A stretch of 49,978 nucleotides of DNA from a virus. Location: the IMG/VR virus record IMGVR_UViG_3300040801_002693, positions 64,001-113,978 of that record; one strand, 5' to 3'. Positions within the stretch are counted from its first letter, which is position 1. Each line of letters opens with the position of its first letter. Shown here piece after piece: positions 14,835 to 23,972 of the stretch. A model generated the notes under the pieces. It was not told where the DNA came from. It did not search any database and saw only the letters and a list, made by a program, of their open reading frames with translations. The position numbers and the translations under genes are program-made.

Positions 14835-15020
14835 CTACGCGAGTCCGCGCTTTTTGGTTTTCGCCTTCACCATCGGGGTTTCATCTCCGGTGCGCTTACC
14901 GCCCTTGCCTTTATTCTGAACCGACTGCTTGGCGGTAGAACCGGAACTCTTAGCGGGCGCGACATCCATTCCCTGTTCCATCGTTTTCCGCAGGGTGCGC
15001 GAATTAATGAAAGCACTCAT
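14835..15020 (-). CDS. Small Lys-rich basic protein
   Basis: A 61-residue protein, strongly basic in its C-terminal half (many Lys, with KGKGGKR and KAKTKKRG motifs) and predicted to be disordered. It follows the adaptor gene by two bases and precedes the Ser/Thr-rich gene by nine. The composition would suit nucleic-acid binding or packaging inside the virion, but nothing specific is recognised. Confidence 0.65.
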   Translation of the reverse strand: MSAFINSRTLRKTMEQGMDVAPAKSSGSTAKQSVQNKGKGGKRTGDETPMVKAKTKKRGLA

Positions 15021-15022
15021 GT

Positions 15023-15787
15023 TTATTCCTCATACCAGCGTTGGCGACTACGGTTTTTCACGTAAGCCGATGGGGTGATCGTGACATCCAGATTGGCATT
15101 AGCGCGGCGATTCTCCAGAACCTTGTAGTCCACAGGTTCGCCCACCAGTTTTTCAAATTCCTTATTATGGAACCCTGTCCGGTTAATATCTCCGGTATCC
15201 GCATCGCGCTTCTGATAGGCATACGACAGCGCCCCATGAATCAGCGCCTCACGCAACCCTTCTGGCGGCTCATCCAGTTCCGACTTGCGCCCTGCCCAGG
15301 TCATCTCCTCTAACGGCAAGCGATAGACGGTCAGGTAGAGCGTATCGTCCGCAATCGGGATCGGGTAGAGGGTGAGCTTGAACGGACGGTTTTCTTCCAG
15401 GTAATGCGTCGGAGTGCCGGTCGTGGTGCGGTGATCGGTCATCGCCCGATAGTCCCGCAACTGGGTCTTGATGAGCGAGGTTCCAGTGGAATTGAGCAAC
15501 ACATCCTCAATCGTCATGATCCGCTGATCAATGTCGTAACTCGCGGTTCCGGCCTTGACCTTGATCTGGCAGATTTCCGATTCCCCGGCATCGCGGTAGC
15601 ATTGGGTGCGAACCGCGATTTCTCGGTGGGCGGTATTGAGATAACGGATTAACTCCTCATTCTTAAAGAGCGCTCCCCGATCCTGCTCCTCCCAGTAATA
15701 AGTAAAGCCGGTGCTCACGGTGCCCGTGTCGCCACCCATATCATCAGCGCGGAGTCGAAGGTCGTAAATCAAATCTAAAGGGGTCAT
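15023..15787 (-). CDS. Phage neck/head-tail adaptor protein (DUF6682-like)
   Basis: A 254-residue protein with the typical opening MTPLDLIYDLRLRADD, then a WEEQD..FKNEELIRYLNTAHREIA segment. This matches phage adaptor proteins that sit on the portal ring and start the neck. The body is mixed alpha/beta with a Tyr-rich C-terminus. In related podoviruses the adaptor gene lies next to large tail or ejection genes, as here. The family call rests on pattern recognition of the N-terminus and length. Confidence 0.7.
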   Translation of the reverse strand: MTPLDLIYDLRLRADDMGGDTGTVSTGFTYYWEEQDRGALFKNEELIRYLNTAHREIAVRTQCYRDAGESEICQIKVKAGTASYDIDQRIMTIEDVLLNSTGTSLIKTQLRDYRAMTDHRTTTGTPTHYLEENRPFKLTLYPIPIADDTLYLTVYRLPLEEMTWAGRKSELDEPPEGLREALIHGALSYAYQKRDADTGDINRTGFHNKEFEKLVGEPVDYKVLENRRANANLDVTITPSAYVKNRSRQRWYEE

Positions 15788-15806
15788 TGCGTAGATTCCT
15801 TATTCA

Positions 15807-18134
15807 TTATGTCCACCCGGAAAAAACACCTACATAGTAAATATCGTGTAGTTCTTGGTCGCTTATTTTAATCCCTTTTTGCGAAAAACCTTCTTGGTAA
15901 CTGGGTGAATTCGGGTCCGTATAGTAGATCACATTATCCAGCATCCCTTGCACCACGACATAGGGTTGATCAAAGTAAGGGTACGCGGAGGGTCCGAATA
16001 GGATGGGGGCAAACAACGCTGTCCATCGACCTAACACCTCAAGCCGCTCATTAATATCCTGATAATCAGCAGAATAAGATACCGACGCTACAGTCTTTAC
16101 CGCATGTCGATAATAAAGGTCCAGTTCCCCAGAATTTCTGTAATCCCATTCAACCTTCCCAGTCCGGGTGCGGGAACTAGGGAGACCTCCTCCGATCGCC
16201 ATGTCTCCACCTGCCGTAGCTTTTGACGAAGCCTGTAACTTTCCTACAACAACGCTCGGGTTACCTCTTAGTACCCAGGTCATATCCATCGACCCTATAC
16301 CCGTTGTTATTGTAGTATACCCATAGCCTAAATCTTGATAATAGTCTAGCTTTCCCACATAGAAGGATTCAGTATCAAAAAATGGGATGATACAAGTCCC
16401 TCTACCGGAGTCCGAAAAAGAATTAGAGGTATAAATGTACCCCGTAATAGTCCCGCCGGTAAGGGTCCATTTTATGCTAGTATCAACTCCAGGAAAACTA
16501 AAATCAGCGGCAGTAAATGTGGGACAAGCATATTTGGAAGAGATTGGAATAGCTCTCCCCAGTAAACTGGTTCCCGTCACTATTTCGCCCGTTGATGCTA
16601 TTTCCGAAGTCGCCTTAACCCGTGTCCCGCCCACAACGGTAGTCTTGAGGTAGGTTCGCCCATTAGTGACATAAAAGCCCTGCGTCCTACTGACCCCGCC
16701 GATGGTTTTTTCAACGCTACCCCCTGAACAGGATGTTACTTCGGCTATCACATCATTAACGGTATAGGGTTCTGAATCAGGTAGGCGTTCCCGAGAGACG
16801 TTAACCACCAACAACGTATCTTCATGGTCATAAAAACAATATACTGGGATCGACGAATCAATATCATCGGAAAACCCTCTAGGGGACTGGCACCAATAAT
16901 ACACAACAAGTTTAGCTTCTTGGTAATAGGGTATCCACAAGATATTGGTATTATCTGGGGTTCCTTTGTCTTCGCTTAGTAGCTCTGTGGTGGATTGGAT
17001 GGGGTAGTTCCCTTCCTCCATAACCTCTTCTGGGTCGTAGTCAGCAGGAGAAATGCTTAGTTCATAATGCCGAGAGACTAAATGTTTACATCCAGAGTCT
17101 CCTGAGACTCGTTCTATTGCTATGATATTAGCCTTAGAACCCCTTGAGTTAAAATGCCAACCGTTTGCTACACTCGATCCAATAACCCCATGCTCTCCAA
17201 TCTTAACCTTGGTTTCCCAATCCACCGAAAGAGTGGCGAGCGCATAACTCTCTAGTCTTAATTTCTCCTCCTCAGACGGAGTCCAATCATTAGCCCCATT
17301 TAGTATGGCGTCGATAAAAAACCGGCCCCAAACAATGCTACAGGGGTAAGCATAAACCGAAGTTCTTGTAATGGCTATGTAGTGGTAGGAATAATCGTCC
17401 GCAGCAAATAACCCATACGACCCCGAAATACTGTGGGGTGCATCCCAATAAAACTCCACCCTACCCAGCCCGCCTGTAATAAGCTTCCATAACTCGTCCC
17501 TGGTATATTCATTTATAGGGGATTGTTCCCCCGCATTTTGTGGGGCGTCTATCGGGGGAACTTCATAAGTAGGGTCGGCTACTCCGAGTTTCGCTTGGAC
17601 CAACCTGCGGAGTAATCCCGTAACCATCGAAGTCACGTAGCGTAATTGTCGTTTATCCTCATACCCTCCGGGGATCGCATGACTCTTCTCATCGTAAAGC
17701 GTACTTTCCGGTAAAGTGCCCCTGGTTTGTGCGTCGAGTAGTTTATTAGTAGCGCTAGTATCGTCAGTCTCAAAAAGTTTATTTTTCTCCTGAAACTCCG
17801 AAAGGAATCCCACGCTACGCGCATCAATAAAACCAGACTCCATATAGATGCGTGACCCATAGCTTCTTACAGTTACGGAAGAGCCTGTAGTAGTAATCTC
17901 GATAATGTTCTGCTCGAAATTCCGCAGCACCCGAATGACCGTACCGTCCGGGAGTTCGATCTGCTGCCCGCCGTACCCCACGCCACCATAGGCCATCCGA
18001 TTCTTCACCGCCCCCAGTAGTGCATAGGCGACGGGTAAATACGCCGCCGCCACCTTTGGATCACCGTAGAAGCGTTTGGCCGTCCCCTCCCCTTGCGAGG
18101 AGACCGGGACGTTCAGGGAGTCTTTCCAATCCAT
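15807..18134 (-). CDS. Large virion structural protein of unknown fold
   Basis: A 775-residue protein starting MDWKDSLNVPVSSQGEG. This start is chosen because the ATG lies one base after the stop of the upstream gene; an in-frame ATG 27 codons earlier would overlap that gene. The sequence is rich in Tyr, Ser, Thr and Gly, without signal peptide or membrane segment, and looks beta-rich. The C-terminus (YYTDPNSPSYQEGF...) is Tyr-rich. No family is recognised. Position between the coiled-coil protein and the neck adaptor argues for a tail or baseplate role. Confidence 0.75.
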   Translation of the reverse strand: MDWKDSLNVPVSSQGEGTAKRFYGDPKVAAAYLPVAYALLGAVKNRMAYGGVGYGGQQIELPDGTVIRVLRNFEQNIIEITTTGSSVTVRSYGSRIYMESGFIDARSVGFLSEFQEKNKLFETDDTSATNKLLDAQTRGTLPESTLYDEKSHAIPGGYEDKRQLRYVTSMVTGLLRRLVQAKLGVADPTYEVPPIDAPQNAGEQSPINEYTRDELWKLITGGLGRVEFYWDAPHSISGSYGLFAADDYSYHYIAITRTSVYAYPCSIVWGRFFIDAILNGANDWTPSEEEKLRLESYALATLSVDWETKVKIGEHGVIGSSVANGWHFNSRGSKANIIAIERVSGDSGCKHLVSRHYELSISPADYDPEEVMEEGNYPIQSTTELLSEDKGTPDNTNILWIPYYQEAKLVVYYWCQSPRGFSDDIDSSIPVYCFYDHEDTLLVVNVSRERLPDSEPYTVNDVIAEVTSCSGGSVEKTIGGVSRTQGFYVTNGRTYLKTTVVGGTRVKATSEIASTGEIVTGTSLLGRAIPISSKYACPTFTAADFSFPGVDTSIKWTLTGGTITGYIYTSNSFSDSGRGTCIIPFFDTESFYVGKLDYYQDLGYGYTTITTGIGSMDMTWVLRGNPSVVVGKLQASSKATAGGDMAIGGGLPSSRTRTGKVEWDYRNSGELDLYYRHAVKTVASVSYSADYQDINERLEVLGRWTALFAPILFGPSAYPYFDQPYVVVQGMLDNVIYYTDPNSPSYQEGFSQKGIKISDQELHDIYYVGVFSGWT

Positions 18135-18135
18135 G

Positions 18136-21100
18136 TTAGTAGCTGTAGTTATGCGATTCAGTACAACCACTGGATTGTGACGTACCGTGGTTGTACCCAA
18201 TGCTGGCCGACGCATTCACCGCACTCATCGCGGCACCCGCCAACTGCGCCGCCACCCGCGCCACTTCACTCTCTCCCTGAAGCGCGACCTTTGCCATCTC
18301 GATCACTTTGGTCTGTTCCATCTCAGCTTCTTTGAGTGCAATGCTGGTTTCAAACTGCGCCTGACGGAGTTGCTGGTCGATATTCTGTAACTCGGCACTC
18401 ACTCGGGCCTTTTCAGCCTCAACCAACGTCCCAAAGAGCTGCGTTTGTTGACCATGCACCTTGGCCTTCGCATCCAGTTCTGTAGCGGAGCGTTGTAACT
18501 CGGCCCGATACGCCTCCAGCTCACTACGGAAGGAGTCCAGCTTCAGTTTTTCAATATCCACTTTAGCTGCGGCATCCTCGCGGGCTGCGGTAACCTTACT
18601 CGCATACCCAGACACTTCTGCGGCGTAGGCTTGGGTTTCTGCCTTATAGATTTCGAGAGGCAGTTTCGCAATCTCGACCTCCGCTTGGGTTTTCGCGAAT
18701 TCCGCCTGTACTTTTTTGCCGTAGGCATCCACCTCGGCCACATAGACCTGGGTCTCTGCTTTGTAAGCTTCTAAATCCAGTTTCGCAATTTCCACTTCGG
18801 CCTGAGTTTTTGAAGCTTCCGCTTGTACCCGCTTACCATACGCATCAACCGACGCTATGTAAGTCTGAGTTTTAGCCTTGTAAGCTTCTAAATCCAGTTT
18901 CGCAATTTCCACTTCGGCCTGGGTCTGAGAGGTCTCCGCTTGCACCTGCTTCCCAAAGGCATCTACTTTAGTTGTATAGACTTGCGCTTCAGCCTTATAA
19001 GCCTCCATCGGTAGCTTCGCAATCTCTACATCGGCTTGTACCCGCGCAGATTCTGCTTGCACTCGCTTGCCGTAAGCGTCTGCTTTAGAGGCGTATGCCT
19101 GCGCCTTAGCCTTGTACGCCTCAAGAGGCAACTTCGCCACCTCTACTTCCGCCGTCACTTGCGCCCGCTCGGCGTCAACAAGCTTACCAAAAGCATCCAC
19201 CTCAGCCGTATAGGCTCCGATCTCGGTCCGATAAACCTCGGCACCGAGTTTAGCGACCTCGGTCGCAGCCGTTACCCGTGTCCGCTCAGCGTCAATATTC
19301 TTCCCATAAATATCCACCTGGGTTGCGTAAACGCCCGCCTGGGTTTTATGGTCCTCCAACCGCAGTCGCTCAATATCCACTTCTGAAGCGACTCTCGCTT
19401 GCTCCGCCTGCACCTGCTTGCCGTAGGTATCCACTTTGGTCGCGTAGACTGTGGCGGCGGTCTGGTGTGCTGCGAGTTTAAGCTTGTTCTCCTCGTTCCC
19501 AATATCCGCTTTCGCCCGCTCAGCATCGACCCGCTTCCCGTAGGCATCCACCTGGGTTGAGTAGACCATCGCCCCCGCTTTGTAGGCTTCCAGCCCCAGT
19601 TTCCCGATCTCGATTTCCGAGGTGACCCGTGTCCGGTCCGCTTCCACCTGCTTCCCGTAGGCATCGACTTCAATCCCGTAAGCCTGTACAGTCGCTTTAA
19701 ACGCCTCTACCTGGGCAGAATCGGCTTGCACCCCGGCGGTATACCCGCGCCATTCTGCTTCGTAGGCTCCCACTGAAGCTGTGTACGCCTGTACTTGTTT
19801 AGCGAACGCTTCCAGTTTGAGTGTTTCTGCTTGTATCTGGCTATTTGTCGCCTCGATCTGCGTCTTATACAGGTTGACCTTGGTCATTACCCCTTCCAGT
19901 CGAGCCTTATATAAATCCACTTCCTGGCGGTTTAAATCGACAAACACCTTAGAGATGTCCGCCTCAACCTTGGTGATCTCCAGTTTACCCATCTCCGCTT
20001 GGAGCTTAGCGCTGATATAATCCTTATAGACGCTCGCCTCCGTCTGCCAAGCATCGAGCTGGGCCTTGTACATCGCCAAGGCCGCTTCCAGCACTTTCAC
20101 CTGAACGTCGATAAACTTGTTGGCTAGATCACCACATACGCTCCATAATTTCGTCTTGGTATCCCAGAACGCGGTCTGGTACTGAATCCCTGACGTAACA
20201 GCAAACCGCAAGTTCTCGATCTCCTGCTTGGTTTCCTCAATCCACAAATCCCGATTGAGTTCCCCTTTCTTATCCCGGCTCTGTTGACGCACTGAGGCAA
20301 GTTTGGCCTCCAGAGCGCCCCCTGGGAGCGTAAAGCCACGCGACAGCCAGTCACTGATCGCCGTCTGCTCCGCTTGATAGGCCAGCCGATCTTCCGCTGC
20401 GAAAGCGCGATCCCGAAGCAGAATCGCTACGGAAGCAGGAATACCTGTTGATCGCCCTTCCAGCATCCAGCGCACCACCTCATCCACGGGCAATACGGGA
20501 GTCAGGTCGGTCCCTAAATCCCCCCGGAGATGGTGAAAGGTGCTCAAAAACCCATCTGTGGGTAACGACAATACCGGCGCGGTTGGTTTTCCGTTTCGGA
20601 TAGCGTCCAGAATACCGTCGATCCCTGACAAATCCGGGATGCGTAACGTCGGCAGCGGGATGCTATAGCTCTGAGGGTCTACCGGAGTCGAAAAAGAAGG
20701 CTTTTGTGGGTACTGAGGGATAGTAATGTCTGGGGCGCTCCCCGGAGACCGGGCGCTTAAACTGGGTGCTGTTTTCGGAGTGGGGGAAGGAACCACCCCA
20801 AAACTCGCTGTCGGCACCGTAATGGACTGAGAAGCAATAGAAGGCACTCCTTCATACCGATCAGAAAACTCTGTAGGGGGTGTTACGCTCCCGAGAACAA
20901 CGCTCGTAGGACTGAAGACCTCGGTAAAATCACCTGGAAGCGGGGCGGCGTTGAAACTCGGAGCGTTGGGGGTGAAAGTATTCGAGAACGGTTCCGGGGT
21001 TTGGGGGGTAACGAACGTCTGCACCGAAGGCACAGAGTATCGAGTGTATGACGGACGGGGTAATCCGGGGCGATTAAAAGTAATAGCCCCTGGCGACTCT

Positions 21101-21708
21101 AACGTCTCTGAAAAATCTTCCAGACTATCGGAGAAATTAAATGCAACGGCTCCAGGTAAAGACAGGGTGCCCGAAAAACCAGGGGGGGCTGTTGCGGTGT
21201 TAACCGTTATACTTCCGAATGATGGAGGCGATCCTGACGAGTCTGTAGGTGCGCTCCCTTCAACGGTAAAATTAAGCCCCCCCGTATTGCGGCGGGCCGC
21301 AGAAAAAGTGGGGGGTTGTCCGGGTTCCTGGAATGAAATCCCGGCAGCACTGCCTGGAGAACTCGCTCTAAGCACCGGTGCAGGCCCAGGGTCGTTATAC
21401 CCTACACCGCCGCCCTGACCTCCAAACGTCATCCCATTATCAGGACGTGCTACCTCAAAACCAAGGTCTTCAAATTCAGGCTGAGGAGGTAAGGAATAAG
21501 TCGCCGACAGACCTCCAGCGCCAGAATACCCTACCCCAGTGCCCATCCCTGCTGCGCTAATTCCGTTCGACACGCTACCCGAAATCGCGGTAATGGCCGA
21601 CATAGCGTCTGCTATTGAGTCCCGTGCAACCTGCTCCGCAAAACTCCACTTATCTTGCACTAATCCTGCTGCGGTAGCACCCCCGATTAATGGTGAGCAA
21701 TTACCCAT
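18136..21708 (-). CDS. Long coiled-coil virion protein with 39-residue repeats
   Basis: A 1190-residue protein. Residues about 80-350 are Pro/Ser/Phe-rich with repeated PSF/PGS/TFS motifs and likely extended. Residues about 350-650 are helical. Residues about 656-1040 hold about nine tandem 39-residue units built on KLxLEAYKAxxQxYxxxVDAYGKxVQAE, forming one long helical rod. The C-terminus (about 1085-1165) is also helical. ATG at 21708 has GGAGG eight bases upstream. It is likely a fibrous tail or neck component, or a length-determining rod; the exact role is unknown. A deviant signal peptide or lipobox (MGNC) was considered and not supported. Confidence 0.8.
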   Translation of the reverse strand: MGNCSPLIGGATAAGLVQDKWSFAEQVARDSIADAMSAITAISGSVSNGISAAGMGTGVGYSGAGGLSATYSLPPQPEFEDLGFEVARPDNGMTFGGQGGGVGYNDPGPAPVLRASSPGSAAGISFQEPGQPPTFSAARRNTGGLNFTVEGSAPTDSSGSPPSFGSITVNTATAPPGFSGTLSLPGAVAFNFSDSLEDFSETLESPGAITFNRPGLPRPSYTRYSVPSVQTFVTPQTPEPFSNTFTPNAPSFNAAPLPGDFTEVFSPTSVVLGSVTPPTEFSDRYEGVPSIASQSITVPTASFGVVPSPTPKTAPSLSARSPGSAPDITIPQYPQKPSFSTPVDPQSYSIPLPTLRIPDLSGIDGILDAIRNGKPTAPVLSLPTDGFLSTFHHLRGDLGTDLTPVLPVDEVVRWMLEGRSTGIPASVAILLRDRAFAAEDRLAYQAEQTAISDWLSRGFTLPGGALEAKLASVRQQSRDKKGELNRDLWIEETKQEIENLRFAVTSGIQYQTAFWDTKTKLWSVCGDLANKFIDVQVKVLEAALAMYKAQLDAWQTEASVYKDYISAKLQAEMGKLEITKVEADISKVFVDLNRQEVDLYKARLEGVMTKVNLYKTQIEATNSQIQAETLKLEAFAKQVQAYTASVGAYEAEWRGYTAGVQADSAQVEAFKATVQAYGIEVDAYGKQVEADRTRVTSEIEIGKLGLEAYKAGAMVYSTQVDAYGKRVDAERAKADIGNEENKLKLAAHQTAATVYATKVDTYGKQVQAEQARVASEVDIERLRLEDHKTQAGVYATQVDIYGKNIDAERTRVTAATEVAKLGAEVYRTEIGAYTAEVDAFGKLVDAERAQVTAEVEVAKLPLEAYKAKAQAYASKADAYGKRVQAESARVQADVEIAKLPMEAYKAEAQVYTTKVDAFGKQVQAETSQTQAEVEIAKLDLEAYKAKTQTYIASVDAYGKRVQAEASKTQAEVEIAKLDLEAYKAETQVYVAEVDAYGKKVQAEFAKTQAEVEIAKLPLEIYKAETQAYAAEVSGYASKVTAAREDAAAKVDIEKLKLDSFRSELEAYRAELQRSATELDAKAKVHGQQTQLFGTLVEAEKARVSAELQNIDQQLRQAQFETSIALKEAEMEQTKVIEMAKVALQGESEVARVAAQLAGAAMSAVNASASIGYNHGTSQSSGCTESHNYSY
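18560..19740 (-). repeat. 117-bp tandem repeat array coding for the coiled coil
   Basis: About nine imperfect tandem 117-bp units underlie the 39-residue protein repeat. Units in the 18.6-18.95 kb part are nearly identical over long stretches (for example around AAGCTTCTAAATCCAG), while units beyond 19.2 kb have diverged. This points to recent unequal exchange at the end coding for the C-terminal part of the rod. Confidence 0.8.
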
Positions 21709-21710
21709 GT

Positions 21711-23972
21711 CTATCGCCTCCGACTGAGCGGCTCGACAACAAACCGCAATTGATCAATTTCAGCAGGCCCGACGCCCTGCGCCGCAAACTGCCAGTACAC
21801 CGACTGAATCCCTTTCCCGACTTTTACCACTCCATCCCGGTAACTGTTCCGGGTCAGTGGGGGGAGTCGGTAATTCCACTCTTGTTTTTGCCCGTAACGA
21901 TCAGACACCACCTGGAACGTCGTGCCCCCTTCCGTCCGAGCTTGGAAGTTCACATCCTGCACCCGTTTAATCTGGTCGGTGCCCAGGTTGGAGAACCCAG
22001 TACGCAGGGTCCACACCACCGCCCCGTCATCATCCTGAACGGCGTCCAGCGCGTACAGCCCTTCTGGCCCAGCCAAGTACAACACCCCTTGATAGTGCAT
22101 CACCGACTTAATCGTCGGCGTGAAGGTGTACGTACTAACAGCTCCCGTATCGGCGTTTACCACGATGATCTTCTGTGTGGCTTCGTGCAGCGTATCGCCG
22201 TACAAGACGGTGTCCGACAGCACTCCAACCAAACCCAGATGAGAGGTCAACCCATCAGTAACGACGAGAGTGTCAGCCAGGAACGGAGCATAAACCGCCA
22301 CTGTCCCAATGAGACCGTCAGCAGCGAATACTGTATCTTCCAAGGCCGCGAACACCGCTTCGTTCACTGCCAGCACATCGGAGACCACTACAGTATCCAG
22401 CGCATCTGCCAATACAATGGCGCTGACGTCATCCTGGGCGCTAACGGTGTCCGACAACGCCGCAGAAGCCGTCAGAACGGCGCTCCAAGCCTCTCCGACG
22501 AACACCTTGTCTGTCAGACCATCAAGCTGTCCAATCTCCCCATCAAGGAGATCAGTAACCACTCCGGTATCTGCCAACGGGCCGTCCAGACCCATAGCGA
22601 TAACATCAGATGCCTGTACCGTATCAACGGTGGTTGAAGAGGCCGAAACCGTCGAAATAACTTGATCCGCAACAACAACCTGATCCGACAAAACGTCTTT
22701 CTGGCCGACCCACCCATCAATTAAATCAGCGAAGATCCCAGTATCCGTCAACGGGCCGTCCAAACCCGTGGCGATAACGTCGGAGACCTGTACTCCATCG
22801 AACACGTAAGAAGAGGTATGCAAGGTGACTGCAAGAGCCTCTCCAACCAACACCCGGTCTACCCAACTCTCCGTCTGCCCGATCTCACCTGACAGAGTAT
22901 CGGTGGTGATCAGGGTGTCGCTGACATCGCCGCCGAACACCACACCCAAATCATCCTGAATTCGACCGGAGTCCTGCAACACGCCGGTTATGCGCGAAAC
23001 ACTGGCCGGGGTGTCCGAAACAACGACTTGGTCATGGGCGACAAATGGACGTTCGACCTGAAGGGCTTCACTGAGGAGAACCGTGTCTTGGCTGACCTCT
23101 GCGTACCCGGCACCTATCACATCACGGGCGACGACAGTGTCCGTGCGCGGCAGGGAAACTTTAAGAATCCCCGACAAAGTGTCCGTTACCCCGAGCTGAT
23201 CCGCGAACACCATATCGCGGGAGTCGTCTAAAAGATCACTAAAACGAATTCGATCAACTAACGACACAACAGCTGCGTCGCCAGTTAATACCTCACGCGC
23301 AAACACTACATCCGTTGATTCTGCTACTTCATATAGCGCAGTACGGGCAATGATTTGAGGGTCGTCCAGGCCCTCCAACGAATCCCAATCTCCAGCAACG
23401 TCGTACTTCACCCGCCCGGACATCGTGGCGTTATCGACGCGCTCCGTGCTGTTGAGGAATCCCGGTCCCGTATAGGCGATAAACTCCCCTGCGAACTGAC
23501 CGAGGTCGGTCGCTTCCTGGATCGTCGCACCCGCAACCCACTTCAGTGTGTAAGTTGCTGAAAACGCCCCAACGTCAGAAACCTCCGCGCTACCCAGCGT
23601 ACCCGTTCGGGTCTGTAGTTCTTTCGCTTCGCCCGCAGCGGTTGCACTGTCAGATCGATCCGTTGTACTGAGCGACCCCGTGACAGCGGGCACGGTGCCA
23701 GTAGCGGATAAAACCGCAGAATCCCGACTCTCTATGGAGGATAAAACACCCTGAACAGGCTCGACAGGATTACGGTATCGCCCATCGAATCCGCCAGAAT
23801 CAGTAGATTCGACCGCAGCCAAAGTCCCGGTAATAGGTTCAACATCGGGCCGCGACCGTAGAACCAGGAGGTTGCCGGTGGGGTCAGTATAAGGGGAGGT
23901 AAGGATGAGGTCGGCGGTATAAACTTGGTCGTTAGTACCACCACCTAAATTTAGGTTGACGATTGTCGCCAT
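21711..23972 (-). CDS. Beta-repeat virion protein
   Basis: A 753-residue acidic protein dominated by Val, Asp, Thr, Ser and Leu. Repeated short units follow the pattern DTVxxSDxL or DxVxVxDxL (about residues 215-600). Two longer near-duplicate blocks contain SDVIATGLDGPLTDTG and SDVIAMGLDGPLADTG, about 395-500. The C-terminal 120 residues form a distinct domain ending YWQFAAQGVGPAEID...VEPLSRRR, a type of ending I associate with phage tail proteins. Its stop is separated by two bases from the next gene's ATG. Start ATG at 23972 overlaps the previous stop (TAATG). Probably a tail or fibre component. Confidence 0.75.
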   Translation of the reverse strand: MATIVNLNLGGGTNDQVYTADLILTSPYTDPTGNLLVLRSRPDVEPITGTLAAVESTDSGGFDGRYRNPVEPVQGVLSSIESRDSAVLSATGTVPAVTGSLSTTDRSDSATAAGEAKELQTRTGTLGSAEVSDVGAFSATYTLKWVAGATIQEATDLGQFAGEFIAYTGPGFLNSTERVDNATMSGRVKYDVAGDWDSLEGLDDPQIIARTALYEVAESTDVVFAREVLTGDAAVVSLVDRIRFSDLLDDSRDMVFADQLGVTDTLSGILKVSLPRTDTVVARDVIGAGYAEVSQDTVLLSEALQVERPFVAHDQVVVSDTPASVSRITGVLQDSGRIQDDLGVVFGGDVSDTLITTDTLSGEIGQTESWVDRVLVGEALAVTLHTSSYVFDGVQVSDVIATGLDGPLTDTGIFADLIDGWVGQKDVLSDQVVVADQVISTVSASSTTVDTVQASDVIAMGLDGPLADTGVVTDLLDGEIGQLDGLTDKVFVGEAWSAVLTASAALSDTVSAQDDVSAIVLADALDTVVVSDVLAVNEAVFAALEDTVFAADGLIGTVAVYAPFLADTLVVTDGLTSHLGLVGVLSDTVLYGDTLHEATQKIIVVNADTGAVSTYTFTPTIKSVMHYQGVLYLAGPEGLYALDAVQDDDGAVVWTLRTGFSNLGTDQIKRVQDVNFQARTEGGTTFQVVSDRYGQKQEWNYRLPPLTRNSYRDGVVKVGKGIQSVYWQFAAQGVGPAEIDQLRFVVEPLSRRR

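Noticed and set aside
18560-19740. Repeat array considered as CRISPR or other non-coding repeat
   Set aside because: Units are directly adjacent 117-bp coding repeats in frame, without unique spacers.
21690-22637. A 315-codon plus-strand frame
   Set aside because: It is antisense to the repetitive beta-repeat virion gene. The regular DTV/SD codon pattern of that gene keeps the opposite strand open; no ribosome binding site or protein-like pattern was found.
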